Shown here one piece after another: positions 42,302-53,983 of a stretch of DNA of 64,000 bases. The DNA lies in assembly GCA_051294375.1 (NCBI GenBank), contig CM119270.1, forward strand, positions 11,466,141 through 11,530,140. Reading direction: 5' to 3'. The DNA comes from Paraspadella gotoi (lineage: Eukaryota > Chaetognatha). The notes below the pieces were generated by a model. It worked only from the letters and a program-made list of their open reading frames with translations. It made no database searches and had not been told where the DNA came from. Position 1 is the stretch's first letter. Each line of letters starts with the position of its first letter. The position numbers and the translations under genes are program-made.

Positions 42302-42491
42302 TTTGACGGGAAAAACAACTTTAACAAGGCTTTTACTCATCTCGAAAATGAAAGTCATGATTATTCCGATTACGAAAATTATGACGAAGATTTTTTATCC
42401 TGACAAAGATAATGATGAGGATGATCATGAAGAGGAGGAAGAGAAGGAGGAACTCCTCTCACGAGAGGGTATTTCATTCACTTTTCGATAA
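42302..42491 (+). CDS. Candidate acidic-tail exon with homopolymer frameshift
   Basis: From 42302 one phase reads NNFNKAFTHLENESHDYSDY then ENYDEDF, and breaks at a run of six T (42391-42396). If the run were five T, the frame would continue into the overlapping phase as DKDNDEDDHEEEEEKEE and end at TAA (42489-42491). An acidic, Tyr/Asp/Glu-rich stretch spread over two phases across a homopolymer suggests real coding sequence with a one-base error. No start, acceptor or family is identified; trinucleotide bias (GAT/GAA) could also cause it. Confidence 0.3.
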
Positions 42492-42639
42492 TCCCGGCCT
42501 CATCTCCCTGGAAACCGCCCAAGGCCGCGCCGCGAGAAATTCAGGCGCGGCTTTTGAGTTATTCGCTTCTCTTTTTTCTTCTTCTATTTTTGTTATTCCG
42601 TTTTTATTTTTTTCTTATTCTTTTTTTTTCAAATTTATC

Positions 42640-42790
42640 TTCCTCTCTGGTAGCCATAGCCGATTAAATTTAAATGCTTATGTATACAGCGTTAAAATAA
42701 TCTATCATGAGCATAGATTATAGTACTAAAATTTTTTTTTCAAAAATGGTTTCTTCTGAGGGTACTAGCCTAATTAAAATTATTATATTA
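42640..42790. repeat. Fragment related to the MITE-like element
   Basis: TAGCCATAGCCGATTAAATT and the following ATGCTTATGTATACAGC closely match 25735-25790 inside the MITE-like element. A TTACTATATAG motif resembling its terminus lies near 42785. This is probably a third, diverged copy outside the palindrome. Confidence 0.45.
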
Positions 42791-42799
42791 CTATATAGC

Positions 42800-43326
42800 G
42801 AGAAAAAAAATTTGAAACCTTAAGATTTTTTATGGATTCTGATAGAGCAAAAAAGGTTGAACAAGAAATATAATTACAGCTTTTAAAAATTCTTACGATT
42901 TGTCAGTAAAAATCTAAAAAAACTGATGAAATCAACGAAAAATGATGATAATGATGATTTTTTACGATTTTTTACGTTTAAAATTTTATTCGCAAAATTT
43001 ATTCAAGAAGCCAAAATAAGAATTAAAAAAAATTGAAAGATTTAACTAAGAAGTAACTACATAGAAGTTAAATAAAATTGACATCCTTCCCATGATATAA
43101 GTTTCAAAAGGCTGCTTAAATTCCGTTCCATATTCCCTTGTGATCTTTAATAAACTCGAGTTCAAAATTCCTCAAATTCCAAATTCATCGGAAAAAAAAT
43201 TTCCATAAAATCATGAAAATCCAAAATGGCCGAAAAGCGAAAATCAATTTCTTTGTTGATCCCGGATTTAGGACGGAAGGAACCAAATTCTCAATCCTAG
43301 GCCAGCCACCATGGTATGTAGGTGCT

Positions 43327-43361
<35 letters not shown>
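42800..43361. other. A/T-rich sequence with one weak exon candidate
   Basis: Mostly A/T-rich. On plus, 43213-43313 reads KINFFVDPGFRTEGTKFSI and runs into ATG|GTATGT (donor-like), but no acceptor is seen upstream. A CT array and a gap follow. Confidence 0.3.
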
Positions 43362-43529
43362 NNNNNNNNNNNNNNNNNNNNNNNNNNNNNNNNNNNNNNN
43401 NNNNNNNNNNNNNNNNNNNNNNNNNNNNNNNNNNNNNNNNNNNNNNNNNNNNNNNNNNNNNNNNNNNNNNNNNNNNNNNNNNNNNNNNNNNNNNNNNNNN
43501 NNNNNNNNNNNNNNNNNNNNNNNNNNNNN

Positions 43530-44170
43530 TCTCTCATAGTATTTCATCATTGTAAGTTTCAAATTATTTTTATTTCAAATTATCCTTTTTTTATAACTGT
43601 TCGAAGCCTACTTATTGTGGTGATGTTAACTAACATAGTAGTATAAATCTAAAATTATTTCTTTACCCTTAATTTCAAAGCCTAAATTATATATTTTTTT
43701 TGAATCAGGTATAATCAGTATTATCTAAACAAATATCATTTAAGGAGCGGGGTAGAATAAAGAAAAAACATTTCCCTGTCAAATATTGTAAAACTTTTTT
43801 TTATCAACGAGTTCGAACAATTACTGTAGTTTCTTCCCGGGATTTTTCTTGAGATTTTGTTGTGACTTTTTCTGTTTTCTCATTTTCAATTTCTTTTGTT
43901 CATTTCGGTGAAGAGGGNNNNNNNNNNTTCTGTAGAAAGTATTTCGTTTTTTCCTTTAAATGAAAAGAAACAAGTTTGAGCAAACAATGCCGGATCTGCT
44001 CACGATCATAATCGGTAAGCAGCAGATCAGATGATAAATTAATTGATTAATTTTTTTTTTTTCAAATATCTTTTAAAAATTTCCTTTTAAAATTTTATTA
44101 ATAATTCATTAATAATTAATTATTAATTTAATTAATTAATAATTAGTGAGAGTTGGTGCAGCTTGCTTTT
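43530..44170. other. A/T-rich sequence, no gene seen
   Basis: A/T-rich DNA with a 10-base gap at 43918. It contains short ATTAATAATTAATTA-type low complexity near 44100. Nothing else recognised. Confidence 0.5.
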
Positions 44171-44294
44171 TTAGTTAATATAAAAGGAAAAAAAGCATAA
44201 TCAAAGATTGAAACGGTTTTTTACATTTAAGCTCATTTTTACTTTGACGATTCCATCGTAACTTGACTTCCAGCTCAATCACACACTTGTTTAC

Positions 44295-44417
44295 CGACAT
44301 ACGAAATTTCAAGTAAATCAAGTAATCGGCGTTTAAAGCTAAGACAAGATTCTTGGGTGGGAGCGATCGACCGACCAAGTGAATCGTAGAGCCGGAATCT
44401 ACTATATGCAGATCCAG
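44295..44417 (-). CDS. Candidate exon, unknown protein (minus strand)
   Basis: On the minus strand the exon follows an acceptor TTTAATTTTTAG and reads LDLHIVDSGSTIHLVGRSL, then PPKNLVLALNADYLIYLKFR: 41 codons in phase 0 to a weak donor (TCG|GTAAAC). Without splicing the frame stays open to a TAA at 44175 (VIELEVKLRWNRQ and more). Alternating hydrophobic residues suggest beta strands. Codon use is far less simple than the surrounding low-complexity DNA. No family is recognised. Confidence 0.4.
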
Positions 44418-44687
44418 CTAAAAATTAAAGGGAAAAAAATTCTTCATTTACTGAATTTCAATAAAAGGTTTTTCTTTATCAGTTTTATACTTCTAAGGGC
44501 AATAATTTAGTTTTACATAAACTTAACTTACAAATCTCATTTCATTATTCTATTGCATCTTNNNNNNNNNNNNNNNNNNNNNNNNNNNNNNNNNNNNNNN
44601 NNNNNNNNNNNNNNNNNNNNNNNNNNNNTCTCTTCTCTCTCTCTCTCCTCTCTCTTTTCCTCTGCTCCTCTCTCTTCTCCTTCTCTT

Positions 44688-44721
<34 letters not shown>

Positions 44722-44734
44722 TCCGTTCCTTTAC

Positions 44735-44840
44735 CCACGTCTTCTTCCCTCTAAATTCTTTCCCACAATTTGTTCCATTCTTCGGCAAATATACTCTCTC
44801 ATTCGGTACCACTCGCTGCCAGTCCTCGGGGCTCACCTCT
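44735..44840 (-). CDS. Possible exon, unknown protein (minus strand)
   Basis: Acceptor GGTTCTCAG, then an open phase reading EVSPEDWQRVVPNERVYLP, then KNGTNCGKEFRGKKTW, to a donor-like GGTAAAG. A stronger donor, GTGAGC, overlaps the start (44831-44836), so the exon could instead end there, coming from the other side. It would be upstream of the candidate at 44295-44417 on the same strand. Weakly supported. Confidence 0.25.
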
Positions 44841-45225
44841 CTGAGAACCTTTTTCTTTCCTCTTTACGAAGACACTTTGCCACATTTTTTGGCTTACACA
44901 TTTTTACATTTCCCTTTCTCCGATAAGCAATTACTCATTTCATCCCTCAATCTTCTTCCCCGCTTCGTTATCCTCATTTCATTTTTTTTTCTTTTTTGCT
45001 TCATTTTCTACTTTTTTTATATCTCCTTAGCACTGCCGCATCGTCTTCTTTTCTTTTCCTATCTTCTCTTCTCATCCTCTACTTCTCTTTTCCTATCTTT
45101 TACCAATTCTCCTCTCCTCTCCCTTTCTTTTTTCACCTCGAAGACGGGAGGCCGCGACTCTTCAGCTTTCCCATTTTTCTCTTTTCAGTCCACTTTTCTT
45201 CATCCTTCACTCGCTCTCCCTGCCT

Positions 45226-45325
45226 CTCCACTCTCCCCCCTTCCACTCTTCCCCCTTCCACTCTCCCCCCTTCCACTCTTCCCCCTTCCACTCTCCCCCC
45301 TTCCACTCTCCCCCCTTCCACTCTC
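45226..45325. repeat. 15-bp minisatellite with two alternating variants
   Basis: About six units of TTCCACTCTCCCCCC or TTCCACTCTTCCCCC, mostly alternating, so a 30-base higher-order pattern is visible. It translates as LPPST repeats. A related segment containing GACGGGAGGCC flanks it on both sides (45144 and about 45339), as if the array expanded between two halves of a duplication. Confidence 0.93.
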
Positions 45326-45640
45326 TACGACGCGGAGACGGGAGGCCACGACTTTTCAATGTTCCCATTTTTCTCACGGAATCTCTATTGTCTTTATTCC
45401 TTTCCCGATTCCTCGATTCCCGGTTTTTTTCTCTATTTTTTTATCCCCTTTTTTATTTCCTTTTACTTTTTTTCTATTTTTTTAAGATTTCTGTCCTTAA
45501 CTGTTTCCATACTACGCCCTAGTGTTTGATTCATGTTTTTACGTTTGTTTGAAGANNNNNNNNNNGACGCCAACGACGAGGATGACGACGACGACGACGA
45601 CGACAATCGATTTCTTCCCGCGAGATTTCCGGGAAAATGA

Positions 45641-45650
45641 GTCACGTGAC
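45641..45650. promoter_or_regulatory. GTCACGTGAC E-box palindrome
   Basis: A perfect 10-base palindrome matching the extended E-box (M-box/CLEAR type) bound by bHLH-Zip factors such as MITF/TFEB/USF. It lies just after a CGA-rich patch and TTTCCGGGAAA. Whether it is a functional promoter is unknown. Confidence 0.3.
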
Positions 45651-46812
45651 AGGGAATTCAGAAGTGGAGTGATTGGACAAAAGTACAAAGAGGAGATTTA
45701 TCTTGTAATTAACGAAAAAGAAAGTAGCATAGTCGAAACTCAGCTGCAACGATTAGAGTTTCGCCTTNNNNNNNNNNNNNNNNNNNNNNNNNNNNNNNNN
45801 NNNNNNNNNNNNNNNNNNNNNNNNNNNNNNNNNNNNNNNNNNNNNNNNNNNNNNNNNNNNNNNNNNNNNNNNNNNNNNNNNNNNNNNNNNNNNNNNNNNN
45901 NNNNNNNNNNNNNNNNNNNNNNNNNNNNNNNNNNNNNNNNNNNNNNNNNNNNNNNNNNNNNNNNNNNNNNNNNNNNNNNNNNNNNNNNNNNNNNNNNNNN
46001 NNNNNNNNNNNNNNGAACCCGTGAATGGACCTGAGGCGAAGCACGGGTATCCGCGTCTCTCAGTGACCGAAACAAAAGACGCAATCGCGGAAAAAAAAAC
46101 TTAAAAAACCGCAACAAAAGAACAAAACAAGAAAGAGAAGAAAAAAGCGAATAAAAAAACCAAACAAAAGAGAAACAAAGGACAAAAAAGGAAAAGAGAA
46201 TCGCGCTGAGTTCCGTGAAATTATTTTTCGCACGGGAATTTGCTTGGATAATGAAAAAGAAAAAAAAATTGAAACGAGTACCAACTTGAGCAGAAAAGTT
46301 TTTTTTTCTCTTTTAAATTTAAAGATTTTAAAATATTTTCTTTTTTTTTTCTTTGAAAAACTAAAACTATTCAATTAAATCTCAAATTTTTCATGTTTTA
46401 TTCGTTCTCGAGCAATAAGGTAACTTCAAAACAAAGACTACATGTACTTCTGTTGTAACAAAAAGAAAAAAAACTTACGAAAAACGATACGATATCCCCG
46501 CGCTCAGAAAGACCAACAAAAGCAAAGGAAGGAATATAAAAGAAAGAGTGAAGAAAAAAGAAAAAGAGGGAAAAAGAAATGACAAGAAAAGTACGAAGTC
46601 AGCGTCTNNNNNNNNNNNNNNNNNNNNNNNNNNNNNNNNNNNNNNNNNNNNNNNNNNNNNNNNNNNNNNNNNNNNNNNNNNNNNNNNNNNNNNNNNNNNN
46701 NNNNNNNNNNNNNNNNNNNNNNNNNNNNNNNNNNNNNNNNNNNNNNNNNNNNNNNNNNNNNNNNNNNNNNNNNNNNNNNNNNNNNNNNNNNNNNNNNNNN
46801 NNNNNNNNNNNN

Positions 46813-47400
46813 GTGAATCGTCATACAAAACTTAAAGCAGCCTCCGCACTCGTGCCTCCCTCTTTACAAAATAGAAACTGCGGCATGTGGCAGCATGAAA
46901 CAGGAGTTGCGGCATGTAAAAGTTGCTCACCAAAAATGGCTGCTCGCTGGTGAATCGAATTGGTTTACCATCTTTCCACTGTGGCAGAGAAATGAACAAG
47001 AAACATAGTCGATGAAGAGGGAACTTTGAGAGGCATTGTTGATGGCGAGAGGCATGAACAATTGGCATGGTTGAGCGGCATGGAGCAGCGACAAGTTGCG
47101 GAAAAAAATCACAAGAAGAATGACCGAAGGAAGTTCGTCTTGCACCCGCGGGTTTCCCTCGCAATAATTGCATTGAAAAAATAAAGGGGAAGGCAAGTGA
47201 GGCTGGGGGGGAGAGGATTTAAAGCGATTTGTAACTGGGTATATTTTTTTGTTTTAATCGTTCTGTACAAATTGTTAAATTAGAAGGAAAATCATAAAGT
47301 GGTGCCATTATAAGTTTTTTCTTTGGGAGAGGGGAAATATTTTAAATCTAGTAAACCAGACATCGATAATATCTTTGTTATAATTCTTATTCTTATTCAG
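46813..47400. other. Mixed unique sequence, no gene assigned
   Basis: 46830-47180 has irregular GGCATG / GCGGCATG repeats; a 113-residue minus-strand frame (46832-47173) covers it but matches no family. 47180-47400 is A/T-rich, with the polypyrimidine acceptor tract for the next exon. Confidence 0.45.
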
Positions 47401-47490
47401 CCGATCGCGTTTATCGAATTCGCTATCATCCCTTCCGGCTCCAGAATCAGTTTAGCCAATCAGGAAGGTTTCTCCATCTCATTTCAACCG
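47401..47490 (+). CDS. Candidate 90-nt internal exon, unknown protein
   Basis: Preceded by an acceptor, TTCTTATTCTTATTCAG, and followed by CCG|GTGAGA. Length 90 nt with no stop in phase 0: PIAFIEFAIIPSGSRISL then ANQEGFSISFQP, a pattern of alternating hydrophobic residues. A second phase is also open, so the reading frame is not certain. No family is recognised. It has the best splice-site pair of the unassigned exons in this tract, together with 40611-40719. Confidence 0.4.
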
Positions 47491-49041
47491 GTGAGATTCC
47501 CAATTCTTTTCTTCCTTTCGGCGACTGATTTCTTTCTTGTTCTTTTCTATAATCGCCATCTGCCGTCGGTCGAATCGGGAGAAAACGGAAAAAGCAAATA
47601 AACAAAACATTTTCGTAATACAAAATAACCTACAAAATTATTCAAGTCGTGCACGTAATTTAATTATAAGTTCTAAGTTAATTNNNNNNNNNNNNNNNNN
47701 NNNNNNNNNNNNNNNNNNNNNNNNNNNNNNNNNNNNNNNNNNNNNNNNNNNNNNNNNNNNNNNNNNNNNNNNNNNNNNNNNNNNNNNNNNNNNNNNNNNN
47801 NNNNNNNNNNNNNNNNNNNNNNNNNNNNNNNNNNNNNNNNNNNNNNNNNNNNNNNNNNNNNNNNNNNNNNNNNNNNNNNNNNNNNNNNNNNNNNNNNNNN
47901 NNNNNNNNNNNNNNNNNAATAGGCGCACAAGTATCATTTTATAGGATAACTAAAATTCTAAAAATTGAACAAAGCAAACTCCTGTAGTTATGACATATTG
48001 GTTATTACATTACTTACTGGTTTTATATTGGTTGTACCAATTTTATAAAGCAATTGGTAAAAAAAATTTTCGGTGATTTTTTAAAAATAATTTTTAAATT
48101 ATTTATTTTTTAATATTTATCAAATATTTTTTATAATATTAATTAAAAAATATTTTAAATATTTTCTTTAGATGCAGGACATTAACAACCATTAGCAACC
48201 ATATTGTTCTGGCTTAATGATTCAATCGCTCACAACTTCAAATAATAGAATTTAAATAGAAAATTATTTGGCATATTTTTATTAATTTTTATAATTTTTT
48301 AATATTTGTTTATTTCTAATGCACTTATTTAATACAAATTAAAATTTAAATAATTTATAATTGAAGTAATCCTTTCTTTTTCGTTGTTACTATTANNNNN
48401 NNNNNNNNNNNNNNNNNNNNNNNNNNNNNNNNNNNNNNNNNNNNNNNNNNNNNNNNNNNNNNNNNNNNNNNNNNNNNNNNNNNNNNNNNNNNNNNNNNNN
48501 NNNNNNNNNNNNNNNNNNNNNNNNNNNNNNNNNNNNNNNNNNNNNNNNNNNNNNNNNNNNNNNNNNNNNNNNNNNNNNNNNNNNNNNNNNNNNNNNNNNN
48601 NNNNNNNNNNNNNNNNNNNNNNNNNNNNNNNNNNNNNNNNNNNNNNNNNNNNNNNNNNNNNNNNNNNNNNNNNNNNNNNNNNNNAAAGAAGTCTGGGCTG
48701 CATCCTCCCCAGTCTCCACCCCCCTCCCTCGCCTCCGCCACAGACGGACGAACGCGTCGCCCGAAGGAGAGAGACAAACCGTAATTAATTGGAAACGGAG
48801 ATCGAAAAAAAGAAGAACAACGAGAGTCTGAGTCGCGCCGTCGTGCGGCGGGAAATCGACGAACAAGTGACCATCCGTTATTCCGTGAAAATCTTCTCTC
48901 GTTTGTCCGCTTCGATTACGTTCCGAGTTTTTAGGTTTATTCTTCTTGTTTTAGGATTTTTTTTTCTTTTTTCTATTTTGTCCTAGCATTACTTTTTTTC
49001 TTTTTCTTTTTGTACTTTCGCACTTTTTGATNNNNNNNNNN

Positions 49042-52000
49042 ATAGTAATTGATTATTGATGCGATGATAACCAATTATTGTTGCGATGATAGTCATTCAC
49101 TGATATAATAAAAGTCATTCGCTGATGTGATGATAGTCANNNNNNNNNNNNNNNNNNNNNNNNNTGAATAGTCCGTTCAACTGATGCGATACATTCGTGC
49201 ATTCACTGATTGCAATGGTAGTCATGTCATGGAGGCGATGAGGTCATTCATCGAAAATAAGATAAAGATGAGAGAGAGAGAGAGAGAGAGAGATGAGAGG
49301 GAGAGGAGAAGGTCAGCCGCTGCAAGTAGATTGAAGGGTCTCGTTTTATAGACGAAATCAGAAGTAGGCTATCGACAAAATGGAGAGAGAAAGAGCCGCG
49401 ACAATATTAATCTAAAGAGAGTTTAGAGGAGCGAACATATAGTTGTAAAACGTAATTCGTAATTAGTAGTTGAGTTTTTTATATAAAGATAGATATAATT
49501 GTTTGTTTATAAATAAAGAGAGTAATATAATGCCGAGATGGATTACAGTAGGAAAGATATGACAATTTTTAGAAAGACGCTTTGATGATTTACTGGAACC
49601 AGATCTAAATTTTAGCTTCCTACGATTTCCACAACTTTGTTGATATCATAGCGAGGACGGCACCAAAGATATGCAAGTGGCTAAACGTTTATGGCTTCGC
49701 ACAAAGGAAGACAGCAACCCGAGCGAACAGACGGACAGAAACAGATGGATTGTCTCGATCTTAAAAAGTCTCTCCGGCATATTTTCGTGGTCGAATCTCG
49801 AATTATGCGTATGATTATTTTTTTCAGAGGCAAAAGAAAAATATGTTTCATGCTAAATTCTGCGGGTCGCGACGGACGACAAAGTCATTTTTCGCGGGGC
49901 GAAGTATATCTCGAAGTTTATTCCAGCGTGAAGTAATCTCGATGTGGGACGTCAATACACTTTTGGTGTGGGATTACATCATTGATAGAGTTTTGTCACG
50001 TGGAGTTAAGCCAAATATGGAGAATAAGATAAGGTGGCATAAGGTCGGGTGGCATAACATAAAAAAATGGATGATGAAAAGAAAACTTTCATGTTTTTTT
50101 TAATTTAAGGGGCAAGATAAGAATTTGTTTTTCAGACTTTCTTGTAAGAGAATTAAAGCTCATATGAAGCTTGCCCGTGCTTAGTATTAGATGGCGTTTA
50201 TCTATCAAGAACAATTTAAAACCTATTTCGATGACAATAGTCATGTCGTATCTTTAGTGGCGCTAAAATTATGACGACATCAGCCCTTCTGTTGGAAATT
50301 TTTGCCTGTTGTTTGCAGGGGTATTTCTTTCGCTTGTCGGTGCCGTAGCGGAACGGCTTCATCCCGAAGTCAGAGGATTTGCGGGTGTATGAATGTTAAA
50401 ATGTGAGCTGTCGGCAAGTAAAAGTGGATCGAGGAAAAAAGCGCAAAATCTTCACGCTTTTTTGCTGCTCTTATATTTTTTATCGAGCTTGACCGGCGAC
50501 CGAGGGTCAGGCTCTATTATGATGGTTTTAGGGTTGCTTCTTTGTGAGGTAGTCGGTAGCGTCGTCGGTCGGTCGTAAAGTCGTCCGTCACGGCTGTTTT
50601 TGTATATAAAGACTATAGCGGCTGGTTATAGGTTTGGCTGTGATGTAGCCGGTTTTTTTTAAAAATAAAAATTTTATTATAAATGTATGATAATGTTTTA
50701 CATAAAGTGTGCAATCATGATGTGAAGTTTAAAAATTTAGATTAAGCTGGCGCTTTTCATATCTTGAAATAGCTGTGATCATTTTCAATATTGACATTTG
50801 AGACTTTTAAGTATTTTGACTGTTTGATTTCCACGTTATCAATTATGAATTTACTGCTATAGTTTAATAATGAGATTAAAGTAAGCTTCCTATAATTGCC
50901 AAATTAGTATATAGAAATGCTTTTAATCTAATTTACATATTGCAAGTATAATATAATATTGAAGATGAATCAAAAAATTTGTTTAAAAATTAAATTTTAA
51001 TAAAAATGGGAAACATCTAAAGGAATTTGTTGTTTATGTGAAGCTTACGTCTTAATTTTAATTATCAAATATAGAATTTAAATGCTTTTACAAAGCTGCG
51101 ATTGGAAAATAATTGAAAATATTTCCAATTGTATAAAATTGTAACATGTATTTTTTTGGCGGCCTTCTTTTATTTATTTAAAATTAATATAGTGGTGATA
51201 TTTGTTTTTCCTATATTTGGTCAGTCTGCTGCTTTTTTCTGAACCCTTAACTAATAACGAGTTCAGGTTCTGCGTGATGTTCAGCTGCTTTCCAAGCTTT
51301 CTCTTTTCTTGTCTGTCTCTTTGTCTCTCTTTTTCTCTTTCTGTCTCTCTTTCTTTTCTCTTTACTGGTGCATTCTGTCTCTTTTTTTGAAAAATTCTGA
51401 TTTTTGTTTTTCCTTTCAATAAACTTTTATTATCGCCATTCATCTATATCGCGCGCTTTTTTTTTCAATACAAGATAATCCAAAATTTATTATCTGAGAT
51501 ATAATTGGAAAGAAATTTCGGTTTTTCTTTCTCTCTCTCATCTCTCTCGTCCTCTCTCTCTCTTATTATGTTTAAAATAATATAAAGAATAATTATATAG
51601 TGATATGCATTATACACATATAATTATCAGCCTAATTGGTGACCTAATTATATATATGCATCACTTTCGCCGGAATAATATACCATTTGGCATGCATCAC
51701 TATTATAGAAAAGAAAAAATTGTTTTTATTTATTATTGCATTTGGAGCGTTGGCCCACTATTTGTGGCATTAATTATTATTCTAAAATAGGAGTTGATAT
51801 TGATTTGGATTGTTATATGTATGGTTCAATATTAATAATTAATCTTGTGTTTTTGTTATTCTGTATAAGTTTGGTACTTATTTATTTAAATTTATAAATA
51901 TTTTTAAGTGATAATAGTTTATTTTAATCTGTTTTATACTTTTTTTTTAAATAATAATTATTTAAGTGTTGATAGATTATTTAAAATAATTTAAATATTG

Positions 52001-53212
52001 GCAAATAGTTAAATTTTGGAACTCGGTCTTGTTTCTTCCTGAAAAAAGAACAATTCTTTTTTCTTCTTCTTCTCTCTTGTCTCTTCTCTTCTCTTCTCTC
52101 TCTCTTCATCTCTCTCTCTTTGCGTTTCTCTCTCTTATTTTTTTCCTTCTAAAAGCTTTTATTTTATGCCGATTTATTGTACGAGTTGTTCTGGTGATTT
52201 TTGTTTATCCTTCTAGACAAACTTATTATTTATCGTTCTCATTTTATTATTTTATCTCAATCCAAATTCCCAAAATGTACAATAACTTTTACTTAATGCC
52301 TAGATTTTCGTGGTTCGTGTTGCGGATGTGCTAACGAATGTAAACTCAATGTCAGAAAGCATGACCTACGATAAGGCGTTATGTTGAGTATAAAAAAAAG
52401 ATCAAGCAATGAGGTAGCTCGCAATTTCACGAGCGTTATTGCGAGGGCAACGATAACCGATTTTTAGAACGAGAGTGACTAATAATGGACGTCTCGTTGG
52501 TGGGAAAACTCTCTCTCTCTTCTCTCTTCCCTCTTTTCTCTCTCTCTCTCTCTGGTCTGCTGGTTCCTCTCTCTCTAGGTTCTCGGTCTCTCTTCTTCTC
52601 TCTCCTTCGATTCTTTCGTCTCGTCTTCTCTCTCTCTGCTCTCTCTCTTTTTTTTTGCTTCTAAAAAATCTTTTATTATCGGCCATTTCTTCGCGGGCTT
52701 TTGCTTCTTCAGTATCAAAATTGCACGAATTCTACATCTTCGAGATTTTCGTGTGGATTTTTTTGTTCTAAAATTCTGAATTATATTTCTTTATAGTATG
52801 GTAATTCGAGAGTTAGTACCTTAGATAATTGCGTGTTTCGTGTTTTGTGCTGGGTAAATTATCGTGTGCCGCTGCTCTGCTTTCCTCTCGTTCTCTCGTC
52901 GTTTCTTCTCTCTCTCATGCTCTTGCTCTTCGTCTGCTCTCGTCTCTCTGCTCTCTCTCTCTTTCAGCTTACATAGCAGTTTGTTTGTTTTTAAATTTAG
53001 TCGATGAATGATATCATTCGCGTCAATGATATTGCACTATCATCGGCATCAATGAAAGTACTATCATGTCGTATCCAATGAAATTTGATATATCATTCGA
53101 TATATCATAACTGAATTCGACATATCTATCGCGTCAAGTGATTTGGTTATCAAATTGATCATATTTGGGTGTAGTCATGCGTTAATGCAATGATTTGGTT
53201 ATGTCATGATCG
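49042..53212. mobile_element. Foldback-like element, copy a
   Basis: The left end (49042-49260) is a series of iterons of about 21-22 bases (TGATGCGATGATAACCAATT, then TGATGCGATGATAGTCATTC types). The right end (52990-53212) carries degenerate versions in inverse orientation. The interior is A/T-rich with CT tracts; frames there (up to 89 codons) match no transposase. Inverted ends made of tandem short repeats are typical of Foldback/Galileo-class elements. The call is inference from structure only. Confidence 0.5.
51400..52760. repeat. Internal repeated module in foldback-like element, copy a
   Basis: A module made of a CT tract, TTCTAAAA, ACTTTTATTATCGCCATTTA and CAATACAAAATCC recurs near 51410, 52150, 52226 and 52667, with indels. 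The segment with GTTGGTGGGAAAACTCTCTC precedes a CT tract at 52497. Confidence 0.7.
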
Positions 53213-53983
53213 GGAACAGGCTGGCTCGATCTTTATGCTTTTAAGATATTGTTTTTTCACTTGAGAGAGAGAGCGCGACATATAATTAAAAGAGAGATAG
53301 AGAGCGACATATAATTAAAACGTAATTCGTAATTAGTAGTAGTTTTTATATAAANNNNNNNNNNNNNNNNNNNNNNNNNTATAACAAAATAACCTACAAA
53401 ATATTCAAGTCCTGCACGTAATTTAATTATTAAGTTCTAAGTTATATTCTACAGTGTGTCCCAATGGAACTGCTCCAATACCAGATCGAAAAACTTTTAA
53501 TTCATTATAATGAATAGGCGCACAAGTATCATTTTTAGGAAACTAAAATTCTTAAAAATTGAACCAAAGCAAACTCCTGTAGTTATGACATATTGGTTAT
53601 TACATACTTACTGGTTTTATATTGGTTGTACCAATTTTATAAAGCAATTGGTAAAAAAAATTTTCGGTGATTTTTTTAAAAATAATTTTTAAATTATTTA
53701 TTTTTAATATTTATCAAATATTTTTTATATATTAATTAAAAAATATTTTGAAATATTTTCTTTAGTGCAGGACATTATACAACCATTAGCAACCATATTG
53801 TTCTGTCCTAATGATTCAATCGCTCACAACTTCAAATAATATAATTTAAATAGAAAATTATTTGGCATATTTTTATTAATTTTATAATTTTTTAATATTT
53901 GTTTATTTCTAATGCACTTATTTAATACAAATTAAAATTAAATAATTTATAATTGAAGTAATCCTTTCTTTTCTTGTTACTAT

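Larger units (their letters stand above)
44629..45485. other. Pyrimidine-rich low-complexity tract
   Basis: Strong C/T bias makes long plus-strand frames (up to 310 codons, Ser/Leu/Phe-rich), which I do not regard as genes. It contains the 15-bp minisatellite at 45226-45325. Confidence 0.7.
38731..47683. other. Gap-rich tract (assembly gaps listed)
   Basis: N runs in and around this tract: 38706-38730, 40106-40130, 41154-41436, 41581-41938, 43362-43529, 43918-43927, 44562-44628, 45556-45565, 45768-46014, 46608-46812 and 47684-47917. Further on: 48396-48684, 49032-49041, 49140-49164, 53355-53379 and 63998-64000. Many gaps start inside or beside CT microsatellites (41154, 43362, 44628). Frames drawn across N runs are meaningless. 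Confidence 0.98.
47600..53255. repeat. Second direct duplication, copy a
   Basis: Matches 53380-58270 in order and orientation, from ACAAAATAACCTACAAAAT at the left to GGCTCGATCTTTATGCTTTT at the right. This copy tends to carry extra bases relative to copy b. Two gaps (47684-47917 and 48396-48684) fall where copy b has continuous sequence. Confidence 0.88.

Noticed and set aside
44553-45485. 310-codon plus-strand frame
   Set aside because: It begins inside N bases and is Ser/Leu/Phe/Pro low complexity caused by C/T-biased DNA and a 15-bp minisatellite.
46832-47173. 113-codon minus-strand frame
   Set aside because: It covers irregular GGCATG repeats; composition is mixed but no family or splice sites were recognised.
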